In this document: piece after piece, positions 11,001-21,236 of the stretch
Layout of the letters: the number at the start of each line of letters is the position of its first letter
Position numbering within the stretch: position 1 is the first letter of the stretch
Assembly (NCBI GenBank): GCA_047495785.1
Contig: JBLDXI010000033.1
Coordinates: 2,356,001 to 2,420,000, forward strand
Origin: Lepidodermella squamata
Taxonomy: Eukaryota; Gastrotricha
DNA length: 64,000 nucleotides
Direction of reading: 5' to 3'
Notes under the pieces: model-generated
The model's input: the letters and a program-made list of their open reading frames with translations, nothing else
Database searches by the model: none
What the model was told of the DNA's origin: nothing
Position numbers and translations under genes: made by a program

Positions 11001-14000
11001 TCGGCCCTCATTGGATCCAGCAAACTCTGAGCAGCCTACCGCCTCTCATCAGTAACCGGCCCGTGAAAAAGCTCAGGGAGCTGTTCGAAATACCCGATCC
11101 AAGTTCGCTGGACCCGATCAGAGGCAATGAACAGGCCTTGATGGCCGTGACTCCTCTGCAGTTTTTCAAACAACTGAGCTCATTACCGTGTTCAGTCAAC
11201 AGCGCATCGCCTGTTTTGACCGTAAATTTGGCAGAACTCGTTTTATCTCAACCCAGCAGCGACTGGCCGAATTACGTCAACGAATGTTCGAACCCTGCCA
11301 TTTTGGAGCAGCTAATTGTCAGTGCGGCTACTCATTGCCAATTTGCGGGTTTCGAGCGAATGTTGGCGGATGTCAATGCGACTGAAAGCGATTTGACTTT
11401 TGAGATGAACTCGGCATCTCAGTCAATTTTATTCGCATCAAGCGGTGGAAGTGACGTGAACACTAATGTCTACGCCAAACTCGTGAAATCGATTGCTGAA
11501 CGTTGTTACTTACTCGGCAAAGAAGCGACCACCCATTTCCCATTCCCAATTGCCGAAGCAGTTTGTATCGATCGGTTCCCCGAAGATGTCGAAGAGTCGG
11601 CAATTTACACTTGCCCATCAACGGCAAATCGCAGCCGACTATTGGCTTTGATTGCTTATGTCGAATCACTTCACGAGACGTATGCCGATAACTTGAACTC
11701 GCTAGTATTGCTGAGCCAGGTTATGTGCAAGCTGCTGGATATTTGCAGCGGACAACATCGGCATTTGCTTGAAGAAATAGCCGGGTTTGCTGAAATAACG
11801 TGGCTTGCTTCGTATATCCTTGTTCAATATTGCCGTTGGCATATGACGGTTATCAAGTGTTTGCCTGAATCGGATGTGCTAGTTGCGTGTCTCCGTTTGG
11901 CTTGTTACACCCTAGCGACGCCAAACTCTCCAGATGCGAGCTCTTCCGCGAGTTGGATCGCGAATTTTCAGTGGACACAACTGGTTTCACTACTGAGTTT
12001 ATTGCTGCGTTGTTCCGGTATTGCGCCAACAATACCCGACCCGCAGACCAGCCACGCCCGGGTAGTGGTCAACGCGGCGATCGAAGTTTTCCTCCAGCAA
12101 AACGACCGTCCGAGTTTATCTGAGCCGGTATCACTGATGCGAGCGTTATGCTTTTTGTTATCTCGGTTGTCGCCAATCTACGAGTACGCCCTGTTACCTC
12201 GCGAGGCGATTGCGTCCCTAACAGCTCCTGATGCCGAGCCTGGGTTGCATCAGGACGCCATCTCGCCTTACATGTTATTCGAACCAGAAACGCTGTCTGA
12301 TTTCTTGCGGCGCCTCGCTTTCGTCGGTTGGGTGTCGCGGCTTGATTTCGAAGAGATTTGGTCGCGTCTTCTCGGGGTTGTCAATCACTATATTGCTGAT
12401 GGCGATGGCGACCGGCCGAGGGAGGAGCGCATCGAAGCTGCTCATTGTTGCTGTCTAGCTATCCGAGGCTTGACCTCGCTCCTTTGCCGCACCAGGCGAA
12501 TGGCACCGAAGCGACCTTCACAGTGGATAGCGGCTTCTTCGAGTAGCTACGCCAGAAACGGCAAGGTCAATTTGTACTCGCAAATGACCCCGCTTGCCCT
12601 CCTACAGTCGCCGTCATACCGGCAGTACGCGGTTGTGAGAGCCAGGCTCGGTGAGCAGTTCAATTCGATGAATAACTGCCGAAGTCCTGCTCAGTTATTC
12701 TGCGCATTCCTCGACGAAGTTGTGTTGAACTCTTGTGATACCGAAACGTTGATCCGAAATTCAGGCCTCGAACAGTACGCGACTGATGACAGCGACACCG
12801 CCTCTGAATCGTGCACTTCCTCCGTGATGCTGACTGATATGACGACTCTTGGCGATGACCTCTTCGTCGGAGCTTCGCTAGACGTCAATTCGTGCATCCA
12901 ATTTTTGCTCGACCTGTACACGAGATGGCTAGTGCCGTCACTCCGAGCTGTGCCTAACCAAATACCGCCTCGCTGTTTGATTCTCGAATGTGTCACGTCC
13001 CTCGTGTTGATTTCCGACCTATTCACAACAGCCGCGCATTGGGAGACCATGTCATCGGCCCTTTTTGCGGCACAGGGTGAAGTCGGCGTTGAGGACGAGC
13101 AATTGCTACCGATTTTGACGGTCGGCCTCGCCAAAGTTGCCGCCGTCCATCAGCTGCCGGCTAATCAGTTGACCCAAGTCACCAATTTAGTTGCTAACGG
13201 TCTTGCGTCAAAATTGTTGCCGATTCGGATGGCTGGGCTTCATGCTTCGATTTTCCTGATGCAGTCAAGGCATCAGTCTCTTGTCAAGCCAATCATCGAC
13301 AAGATCTTTGCTGATCGGCTTGTTCTTCAGGTCCAGCAACCCGTCATGAGACCTATTGTCAGTGCAATTCTGAATTATTCTGCCGCGTTTTACATCTTGG
13401 AAAATTTCACAAATATTGCCGATTCGAATAATCAACAATTTTTAATCCAGGTACGTAATATTAATTAATTTTCTGTTGGACTAATATATTATTTTTTCTT
13501 CAGTCGATTCATACATTTTTCTCCAACGCACCCGTTGATGAGAACGAGCACCCCGAAGTGTATTGTTTCGTATGCCGCGGCGTTGAACGTTTGGTTCTAA
13601 CCGATTGCATCCAAACGCCAGCTGCCGTTTCTGCCCTGATCACAGCGATTCAAAGCAATTTGAGCCAACTGCTCGACACGAAACGGTGGATTGCTGCGAT
13701 CGGTCTGTTGATCACATGCCTATACCGGCTTGCAGCAACAGCGCAGCGGCCTGCTAGCGTTTCTTCGAGCGGTGTTGTCAACGTTCAACAGCAGCAACAA
13801 GTGGCTGATGCCACGCGATTCGCAAATCTGGAACGCGTTGCTACGTTCGCCGAAAAAGCGCGTTCGTCTGCTATCGATTCCCAGCGCCAGTTGCTTCCAG
13901 GTATTATTTCATCATTTTCCAATTATTAGCACCAAATATCTATATCTAAATTGGAAGCTCTTTGCTTATAAACAATTTTAGACCTGTCGGAAAAATTATA

Positions 14001-14665
14001 CCTAGGAACAATGAATAGGAGAGGGGAATTGTTTCATTATTTTTAAGACGGTTTTTTTCATATTTTTTTCAATTTCAGCTCAACTGGTTTTGTTCGCCCA
14101 AACTGTTGGTGATGTCATGTTTGACCTAATCGCCCCAGCCGATTTGCTGTCACGTGTGATCGGTGACCTTTCGACTTGCCCACTGCCCGGCCCACAGCTC
14201 ACATTCACTGCGGCGTTAGTCGAGCGGGTTTTCTCGCGGCTTCTCGGCTGTGACCAGCGTCAGACCCTGTTCGACTGGGCCTTGCCATCTCTGACCAGTT
14301 TGATTCAACGACAGCCGCAACAAATGGCTGTTTTGACCCAAATAGCCCTTCTCGCCCCGTTGGCTGAAAAGCCGATCTTACGACGGGGTTTGGCGCTGTA
14401 CCTGCCAACTGTCTACGCTGTCCCAACAGTCGAACAAATCGATGTAATCACTTTGCCGATCTCCAACTTGCACATTGCCGGCGCCTCTGTTGTGCAGCTC
14501 TCTGTTTTCGACATGTTGAAACTCATCGTTGGTGATTTCAACGTGCAGCTGAACGCGAGCCAGCGTAAACTGCTGTTAGCTACTTACACCAGTGCGGCAA
14601 CACTAGACTCCGTCTATTCAAGCATCGTGCAAAATTTATCAGCTTCCGCCGAATCGACGTCTTGA
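5034..14665 (+). CDS. HTT: Huntingtin (HTT), complete, 3034 aa
   Basis: Eight exons: 5034-5128, 5185-5253, 5337-5457, 5512-5793, 5844-6254, 6308-13450, 13504-13900 and 14079-14665, all phase-consistent, giving 3034 residues against about 3140 in vertebrates. Huntingtin is a giant HEAT-repeat scaffold (with HAP40) linked to vesicle transport and autophagy. The N-terminus MAKLFGAFKASLSFQPP matches the amphipathic N17 helix but has a single Gln and two Pro where vertebrates carry polyQ-polyP. Diagnostic matches include ADETLNKVLK, the HLV.P block of the early HEAT repeats, HGFYHACFLTPYTMHTQLL (near residue 1226), and EDRWKRVSRQISDIVLPSL followed by RPVDFIFRVFY (near residue 1490-1540). Residues about 385-570 are low-complexity, Ser/Asp-rich and probably the flexible proteolysis-prone loop. 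Exon 6 is 7143 bases, where vertebrates have dozens of exons. Confidence 0.96.
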
Positions 14666-15180
14666 AATTCTACTCACATCGATACAATTCGTTTCAAATT
14701 CCACGTATAAAACAGTAATTTTTTCGTGCTGCTTTATTTTTTTCCTGTCAGTTCGTGATTCGCGCCTTGATAAAAACAGGTCGAGTGCAATATGTAAATA
14801 ACTGCAAAAAGACATCGTCTCTTGACTCGTGATGAATGAATAATGCGGTCGCTTGGTTTTTCGCACTATTTCGCTATTTTATTTTTTCTTTTATCTATGC
14901 GTAATGCGAACATGAAAATGCTTAACCATAACTTGGCATTTCGTGATCCAGTTGAACTAATAAATTGCGATGCGTCAAAATCTAATCCTATGGTATAATT
15001 GTGAATCTGGATCTATGTGACAGATGTAAAAAAATATTGATAATTTCATTTTCGATTCATTATTTCTATTATATAATATGAATGTTGGTGACTGTCAAGT
15101 TATCATGAAAAGCAATAAAGGCAAAAGAATCTGCGAAATCAGATGGTGTATTATTTTTTGTATGCATCGGTAGGAGTTTT
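14666..15180. other. Intergenic, huntingtin 3' end to MTG1
   Basis: AT-rich sequence of about 510 bases carrying the huntingtin 3' UTR and the MTG1 upstream region. No further gene is seen. Confidence 0.5.
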
Positions 15181-16424
15181 ATGAAAATGGCAGCGGCTGT
15201 GAAGCTAAGGCAAACGTTCAACTTTGTTGCAAAAGATGCATTCCGACTGTTCCCGCAACACATGCATAAGGCTATGGTCGAGCTTCAGACGAAACTCAGG
15301 TTAACGGATGCAATAATTGAAGTTCACGATGCAAGGGTACTTTAAAATGTCGAAGCCTAGGATCGGATTCCTTATATACCAAACTCATTATCTTAGATTC
15401 CTTTCACTGGTAGAAATCGCAAGTTCGATGAGCAGCTAGCAATTCGGCCGAGAATTGTGGTTTTCAATAAGGTGGATCTTGCCGATTTGACCGAGAAACA
15501 GAAAGATGTTGTTATTCACCGGATAAATAGTGGTTCTAATATTGCCGGTGTCGTTTTCGCGGCGTGCGCGGATGAAAAAGACAAGCAGCTGAAGCAGGTA
15601 GGCGATATTATTTTCGATAAAATGAGTAATTGCTATTGATAATAAAATTTGAACCCAGTTGATGCCGAAACTTGCCGACCTAGCGACGACTGCACCTCGT
15701 TTTCATCGCACTATGGTATCGTTAATATATCTAAAATTCACATCTAAAATTAAAATTAAAACGATCCTTCATACTATTTTCACATGTAGAAAGAGGAAAT
15801 CAATATATTGGTTGTTGGAATTCCGAATGTTGGAAAATCGACTCTCATCAACTACCTCAGATCACGCCATACGGACAGGAAGGGTCGGGCGACCCAAGTT
15901 GGAGGCGTCCCGGGTGTTACGCGATCAGTTTCCGGAAAAATTATGATTTCTCAACGTCCCCCGATTTTCGTTTTCGACTCGCCCGGCATTCTACAGCCCA
16001 CTATCGGCAACCCAGAAATCGGCATGAAACTAGCACTTTGTGGTAAGTATACATCGTAACATGTTTCACATTTAATTATACCATTTTGGCATTATTCGAA
16101 GGTACTATGGCTGATCATTTAGTTGGCGAGGAAAGTTTGGTTGACTACATGCTATTTGTTCTGAATAAACAGCGAAATTTTCAATACGTCGACTTTCTAA
16201 AGCTACCCGATGGCAAACCAATCGACAATGTGTGGCAACTGTTGCGAACCGTTGCGAAACAAGAAAATTTTGTTCATGACGCGCGAAATATGGTGACGGG
16301 CAAACTGGACCCTACCCTCGATGTCAATAGAACTGCGCGATACCTCATCGGTTTATTCCGACAGGGAAAATTCGGAAAAGTTATGCTAGATTCAGAGCTA
16401 TTTGACAAAGAAGATTCACTTTGA
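15181..16424 (+). CDS. MTG1: Mitochondrial ribosome-associated GTPase 1
   Basis: Five exons, 15181-15336, 15397-15597, 15659-15715, 15790-16042 and 16102-16424, giving 329 residues, like human MTG1. This matrix GTPase helps late assembly of the large mitochondrial ribosomal subunit. It is a circularly permuted GTPase: the G4 motif NKVD (near residue 76) comes before the Walker A loop GIPNVGKST (residues about 148-156), the G2 region GGVPGVTR and the G3 motif FDSPG (near residue 201). EVHDARIPFTGRN and LALCGTMADHLVGEE are family signatures. The start MKMAAAVKLRQTFNFV could serve as a short mitochondrial targeting sequence; the second ATG at 15187 is an alternative. AATAAA occurs at 16426-16431, directly after the stop. 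The last 80 bases of the coding region plus the 3' flank are duplicated near 25.44-25.58 kb. Confidence 0.95.
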
Positions 16425-16480
16425 TAATAAAATTTTATTTTTCTCCGAAATCTTCGTTTTTAACGTGAAGAAAATAGTTC
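16342..16480. repeat. Copy A of a ~140-base block duplicated at 25439-25578
   Basis: It contains the final codons, stop and 3' flank of MTG1. The second copy holds CTAGATTCAGAGCT, AAGAAGATTCACTTTGAT and ATTTTATTTTTCT in the same order and spacing. By eye roughly 80% of bases match. Similarity stops exactly where the 16481-16526 palindrome begins. Confidence 0.85.
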
Positions 16481-16526
16481 CAGGTGCTGGCGAGAACGAA
16501 TTCGATTTCGTTCTCGCCAGCACCTG
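16481..16526. repeat. Perfect 20-base-arm palindrome with 6-base loop
   Basis: CAGGTGCTGGCGAGAACGAA (16481-16500) and its exact reverse complement (16507-16526) flank TTCGAT. The GC-rich stem contrasts with the AT-rich flanks. Placed 57 bases after the MTG1 stop, it would form a strong hairpin in a read-through RNA. Confidence 0.9.
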
Positions 16527-16971
16527 CGCTATGAAGTTCAACGCTGCAGAAGAAAAGGTGAAAGAAAAAATTGTGATCTTATAATGAAATGGTTGTAAAT
16601 ACATAATATCGCTAAAATTCCTTTGATCTGCATGCAGAACTATCTAAAAACAAGGGCAATGTTATTGAAAAGCGATGCCACCAAGTCGCAAGTAAAAATT
16701 TCATAGAAACCATGCATTCATGAGTGTAATGCAAAGAAAAATATCCAAGGGACATGATGTGTTGGTATGGGCCGTTCTTCAGTACGGAACGCTGAAAACT
16801 TCGAAAGGGCGCAAACCGAGCCCCAAAGGTTTCATCACCAGGATTCGACATTGCTGGGCTACGTAGGTATGAATGAATCGAATTTAGTAAAAAATAAAGG
16901 CGTGGTCATTAGTCGCCTCTGTGTATTGCTGGTTGCTGGTACGATGCAGCAGCATTGCCCGCCGACATTGA

Positions 16972-17163
16972 CTGCTAGCTAGTCTCAATGAGTTCATCCA
17001 GGCTGCAAGCAATTCGCTGCCAGCCTGCCATGACAACACCGCAACTATTCGAGCCGAAGTTGCGTGTGACATGCAGCATGTGAAGAGTGCCGAGAAATTA
17101 TTGACCGTCTGCAAGGCAGCCAATACCTATCAAGATTTGTCGCTCGCGTACGGTCTATTCTAG
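16972..17163 (+). pseudogene. Coding-like fragment, 63 codons, family not recognised
   Basis: From 16972 to the TAG at 17161 the plus strand reads as an amphipathic, helix-like protein segment (SLNEFIQAASNSLPACHD, then DMQHVKSAEKLLTVCKAA, ending LSLAYGLF). Base composition is more GC-rich and codon-like than the surroundings. No start codon or convincing partner exon was found, so it may be a relic exon or the last exon of a gene I could not assemble. Confidence 0.35.
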
Positions 17164-17993
17164 TCTCCAAGTCTGATTGTGAGCGATGGTTCAGCTTTGT
17201 TGGCCAAGAGGTGTTCAATGGCCTAAGAAACTCGCTTAACTCGATTAACTCGCGCTTTCTCCTCTGGCTTTTTAAATTTTTCCAAAGGACCAGCTTTTTC
17301 GCGTAAAGCCGTATATTTTCGGTCTTTTCACCGGTTTCTAGTGCCGTAAATTGGGGTGACTTTGGCCTATCAAAAATCGAAAGTTGAAAGGTAAAGACCC
17401 CATTAGTGGGGTACCGTTGGATAGTAGAAAAACGGGTTCTCCGAAAAATGGCTTATGATTTCAATTTATATTAGGCGGATTCGGTTGAGCAGCGACGGAA
17501 GTTTACCGGAAATAAAATTCGGCATTTTTACCCAAACCTTGCCTCTTATTTCTTGTCCCGAAATAGGTTGCATTGATGTGAAGATTCCAGGCGAGCCTTT
17601 TCTTGGGCTCAAAAAGGCTTGTGTTCGGCCTCATCGTTGAGGTAAATCGTATTTCATTGCATTTTCTTGCGTACGGTCTCAAATAAACACGAGTCGTTTG
17701 GGAATCGAAGTCATTATCTGAGTATAAATTCCGAACACTGAGCCGAGAGACGGGTAATTTCGAAAGAATTGGGAGTTTCGATACTAACGATCTACCTCCT
17801 AACATTACAAAAATATACGCAGCACAAAGAAGCCGCTATCTACTAGCCTATTCGCAACTCATAAGCGTTCCAAATAATTAAATGAAAAAATAATATGATC
17901 CATGTTCATTCCTTTTATTCTGCTCAATCTTTCTCACCGCCTTTCATCGAAAGCTCTCATGGGCACCATAAAACGTAAATATTTATTTCGAAG

Positions 17994-19222
17994 TTAATCG
18001 AACAAGCTCAATGACATTTCCTCCTCTTCCTCGGGTTCTTCCTTCTTAGGCTCCTCCTTCTTCTTGCCAGCGTCAGCGGCAGGAGCTGAAAACAGTGAAT
18101 TATATAATGAAGTTAATTGAAATATGCCGATGAACTAACCAGCTGCGGCAGGCGCAGCAGCAGCGGTCAACGCTGCCAATTTGCTAGGATCAGACAACAA
18201 ATCCTTCAGCTTGTCAGCGGCCGGGAAGCTGATATCGGTAGCGAGGGCAAGTGCCAAGATCTTCTTGTAAGCACCAGCAATCATATGCGGGGCGGAGGCC
18301 AAGCATGGGTAGTTGACAGCCAAGCAAACAGCGGCCAGATCGGCAACACCCTATAACGGCAACAAACCACGATTCAAATATAGAACAACATTTAACAATT
18401 GTTCTCTTACGTGGCAGAACTTGCTCTTCAGCTCAGCATCGGTGATGTCCAAAACTTCGGGGTCGAACAAAGTTCCGTTGTCGTAGACTATTCAAGGGGG
18501 ATATTAACTGAAATCAATGGCAAAATGGAATAAAGCCAACCTTTGCGGATGACAAGACCGTATGAGAAGGGGTGAATCTTCAACATGTTGAGGAGCGTAG
18601 CCTCGCTGGCACCGACCTTTTCACCTTCCTTGATGAGCTTGACGTCATTCTGGAAGAAGAAGAGCAAGCGATATAAGTATTCATCGTTAGAAAGTTATGT
18701 TACCAAGATTTCAATTGTTCCCTTGCTGATCTTGGTTTGGATTTGCAGAGCCTGGAAGAAAGAAGTCTTTTCAGGGCCCAGACCAGTGTTCTGGGCTGGA
18801 ACGATGACATCACAAGGGGCGATAGCGCCGGCCTTCGCAGGGGCGGAAATCTTGTTGGCAACAATTTTCTCCTTGATGTCGCAGGCGTCTTCGCGGGTGA
18901 AAACGAGGCCAACGTTGCCCTTCAGATGGGTCATGATCCTGAAAAAAAACGAGTGTCAAATTAGTACTAAAACTCGAGATATTAGTGCTAACTTTTCGAG
19001 ATTGGGGTTCTTCTGAATATGACCCCTCATCGCCTTCTTCATCATGGTGTTCTTGCCCATGAGGAGCTCAGCTTGACCACGCAGAGACTTGCGGATTTGC
19101 TGCATTTGGTTAGAGCGGACGTTGTCAATACCGACAACGAAGCACTTGGGATAGTCGTCGAAAAGTCGAACGACGCGGATAAAATAGTTAGCCTTCCATG
19201 TTGATCTGTCTTCCTTGACCAT
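17994..19222 (-). CDS. RPLP0: 60S acidic ribosomal protein P0 (uL10)
   Basis: Six exons, 19222-18993, 18938-18704, 18649-18541, 18487-18411, 18350-18140 and 18085-17994, giving 317 residues. P0 is the base of the ribosomal GTPase stalk; it binds 28S rRNA with its N-terminal half and carries P1/P2 dimers. Family signatures include [46 protein letters not shown] (RNA-binding domain) and HPFSYGL. The hinge is Ala-rich ([12 protein letters not shown]) followed by an acidic Lys/Glu tail. The C-terminal peptide is [12 protein letters not shown] instead of the nearly universal DDDMGFGLFD, losing the first Phe and both Gly. All donors are GT and phases agree throughout. AATAAA-like sequence follows the stop. 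Confidence 0.95.
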
Positions 19223-19466
19223 CTTTGTGATTCAGGGATTTCCCGACGGGTTTAAAGACGGATAATTTTATGAACAAATGATTAAGGTAATAAAACCTAT
19301 GAAGGAAAATAAAAACATGCATTATGATTAGCCAATTTATTTTTAGCCAGGCAAAAAAAAACGAACGAATTAATAAAGAGGGTAGTAGACTGCTACAAGT
19401 TCATTTTCAAAGGAAACATCAGCTACTGTTATCAAATAAAATAATCGAGTTCAAGTTAGTAACTCC

Positions 19467-20286
19467 TCACTTGGCAGGGATACGAGTGTTTTTATTCCAA
19501 GCGAAATTAGCAGCGTAAGACTTGGGCTTTAGGTGCGGCTGATGACGCTGCTCAACATTGTATTTATATCCCATCCGCTTGCAATATGCAACAGCATCTT
19601 CCAGAGATGAGAATTCGATGTGTAATCCTGAAAGTGGATCAGCGCTGAAAGGAAATAAACTCATGACGCAGACGTCTTAAGCAAAGCAGAAATTCTAACC
19701 TCGAAGTCCAGCCCATTGTCGGATTTTCCCATCGTTCTTGGGCATCAAACTGGACTCTCCATTTGCGGGTTGCGAAAGATCCAGATTGCATGGCGTTTCT
19801 AGCAGGAGAAAAGATGCGCGCTTCTCGAAGCGTGATTTGTTCAGTCGGAACGCCACTCAACATAGAAAAGTCCTAAAACGACAATATAATGCTACAGTTT
19901 TACCATTTGAAATGTGAATTTACTTGGAGAATCGGAACATCAACCAGCTTTTGAGTCTTGGAGCTCTCCGATTTAATCTGATCGAGTAGAGGATCGCAAC
20001 CTTGATTGCGGTTTTCTTTCCATTCACTTTCCAATCTATTACGATGATCTTTAAAGCGATGGCGAGTGTCGTCCTTCTTTTCGAATTCAGGGACATCGGG
20101 ATGGGTAACTTTGAGTTGAGCGTGCTCATACTCCTTGTTGTAATTCCGTGTCCTAAGAAAGGCATCGTTTAAAAAATACTCGGAACAAATAGAGGCCTAA
20201 AGCTCAACTCACTGAATTAAAGCCGGCAGACCGGTCCTTTGAGATCCAAAAACAAATCTGCATATTTGTGTGGATCGAATCATCAT
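19467..20286 (-). CDS. NDUFS4: NADH dehydrogenase iron-sulfur protein 4 (complex I, 18 kDa)
   Basis: Four exons, 20286-20213, 20152-19924, 19872-19700 and 19644-19467, giving 217 residues. NDUFS4 is an accessory subunit at the junction of the N and Q modules of complex I, needed for stable assembly. The conserved C-terminal domain is clear: ARIFSPARNAMQSG, RKWRVQFDAQERWENPTMGW, SADPLSGL and YAANFAWNKNTR. The first exon encodes MMIRSTQICRFVFGSQRTG, an Arg-rich, acid-free presequence. The region between presequence and core is longer than in mammals (human protein 175 aa), Lys/Glu-rich and probably lineage-specific. The two ATGs at 20286 and 20283 are adjacent and in frame. The gene is divergent from COPB2, about 950 bases away. 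Confidence 0.95.
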
Positions 20287-20499
20287 TGCACGATGAAATA
20301 TCAACTGCGCTCTTGTATGACAGACGATAAAACTGAAAAAAGCAACGCAAAAAACGAAGCATGGCAAATGCGGTCACCTGAATGAAGGGATTTTTCTAAA
20401 ACTCTATATGTTCTTTTAATTATAGAATATGTAGACTTTGATTAAGTAATAAATATGAATTCGATCGACTATTGTTGAAAAATAATTGAAGCCGGGGCT

Positions 20500-20508
20500 T
20501 GACGTCAC
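20500..20508. promoter_or_regulatory. CRE-like TGACGTCA element upstream of NDUFS4
   Basis: The palindromic TGACGTCA within gcttgacgtcaccg lies about 215 bases upstream of the NDUFS4 ATG. It matches the CREB/ATF consensus, but a single octamer can arise by chance. Confidence 0.35.
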
Positions 20509-21070
20509 CGTTCAGCGGCTGTTTCATGTCCACATCACCGGCATCTCTCTTTTGGCTCCAGGCTCCAAGTGGCTGTCATGGTTGTATTTTGGATGTATCC
20601 TCTAGCGGTCGTTAGCCGTAATCCGGAAATTGAAACTATCTTAAACTTCGTAGTTATGGCATTTTTGCTCATGATTACTTAACTAGAAAGGAGGCGTCCT
20701 GCGTCCCGTTGATATCTGAAATCCAATCAAGCAGTGTTGCGATGTGCAACGCGGACCATCTAACATTTCCCTATTCGAGAGCTCACTTGTTCTTGGCGTT
20801 TTAAGTAAGTATCCGTAACAACATAGATGTTGTTTTGTGTTTTATTCCATTTTCCGTTGCTTCTAAACATTCGAGAGCCTGAAGAAACGTGATTCGTGAT
20901 TTTCCAAGAATATCTCCGCTGTTTCATTATACTATTGACTTTTGTTTTGCATTGGCGCCACAGACTTTGTTTTCCTTTCTTAATTCTACTGGTTTACCGT
21001 GGCAGTGATCTAGGATCTCCAGCTGGAATGACTAATAAATATGTTTAGCCCTAATCAGTATACTCATACT

Positions 21071-21089
21071 CTCTCTCTCTCTCTCTCAT
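21071..21089. repeat. CT dinucleotide microsatellite
   Basis: About nine CT units in tandem, 150 bases upstream of the COPB2 start. A pyrimidine tract like this could also feed the nearby acceptor-like TGTAG at about 21108. Confidence 0.75.
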
Positions 21090-21236
21090 TTATAAAATTA
21101 TCTAACTGTAGTCCAAGCATATCGTCGGGCGACTGGCGATTGGGCTGATGAATCCATCCATTCATCATTTTTGCCTGTTGATAGCGTTGGTAATACGTTC
21201 TGTGTGCTTAGATATATTGATTACTGAAAATCAAGT

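Larger units (their letters stand above)
16425..17993. other. Long intergenic stretch, MTG1 to P0, with relic-like fragments
   Basis: No intact gene is supported. It contains a perfect palindrome (16481-16526), a coding-like open segment (16972-17163), and near 17341-17450 a sequence (AAATTGGGGTGACTTTGG) of a style often seen in dispersed invertebrate repeats. The last point is an impression only. Confidence 0.5.
20287..21236. other. Divergent intergenic region between NDUFS4 and COPB2
   Basis: About 950 bases that should hold both promoters. A short CT microsatellite lies at about 21071-21088, and TGACGTCA occurs near 20501, a perfect CRE-type octamer. No coding sequence is seen. Confidence 0.5.

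Noticed and set aside
17503-17805. 100-codon minus-strand open frame beginning MLGGRSLVSKLP
   Set aside because: No domain seen; it lies in sequence that looks repeat-derived and has no convincing partner exon.
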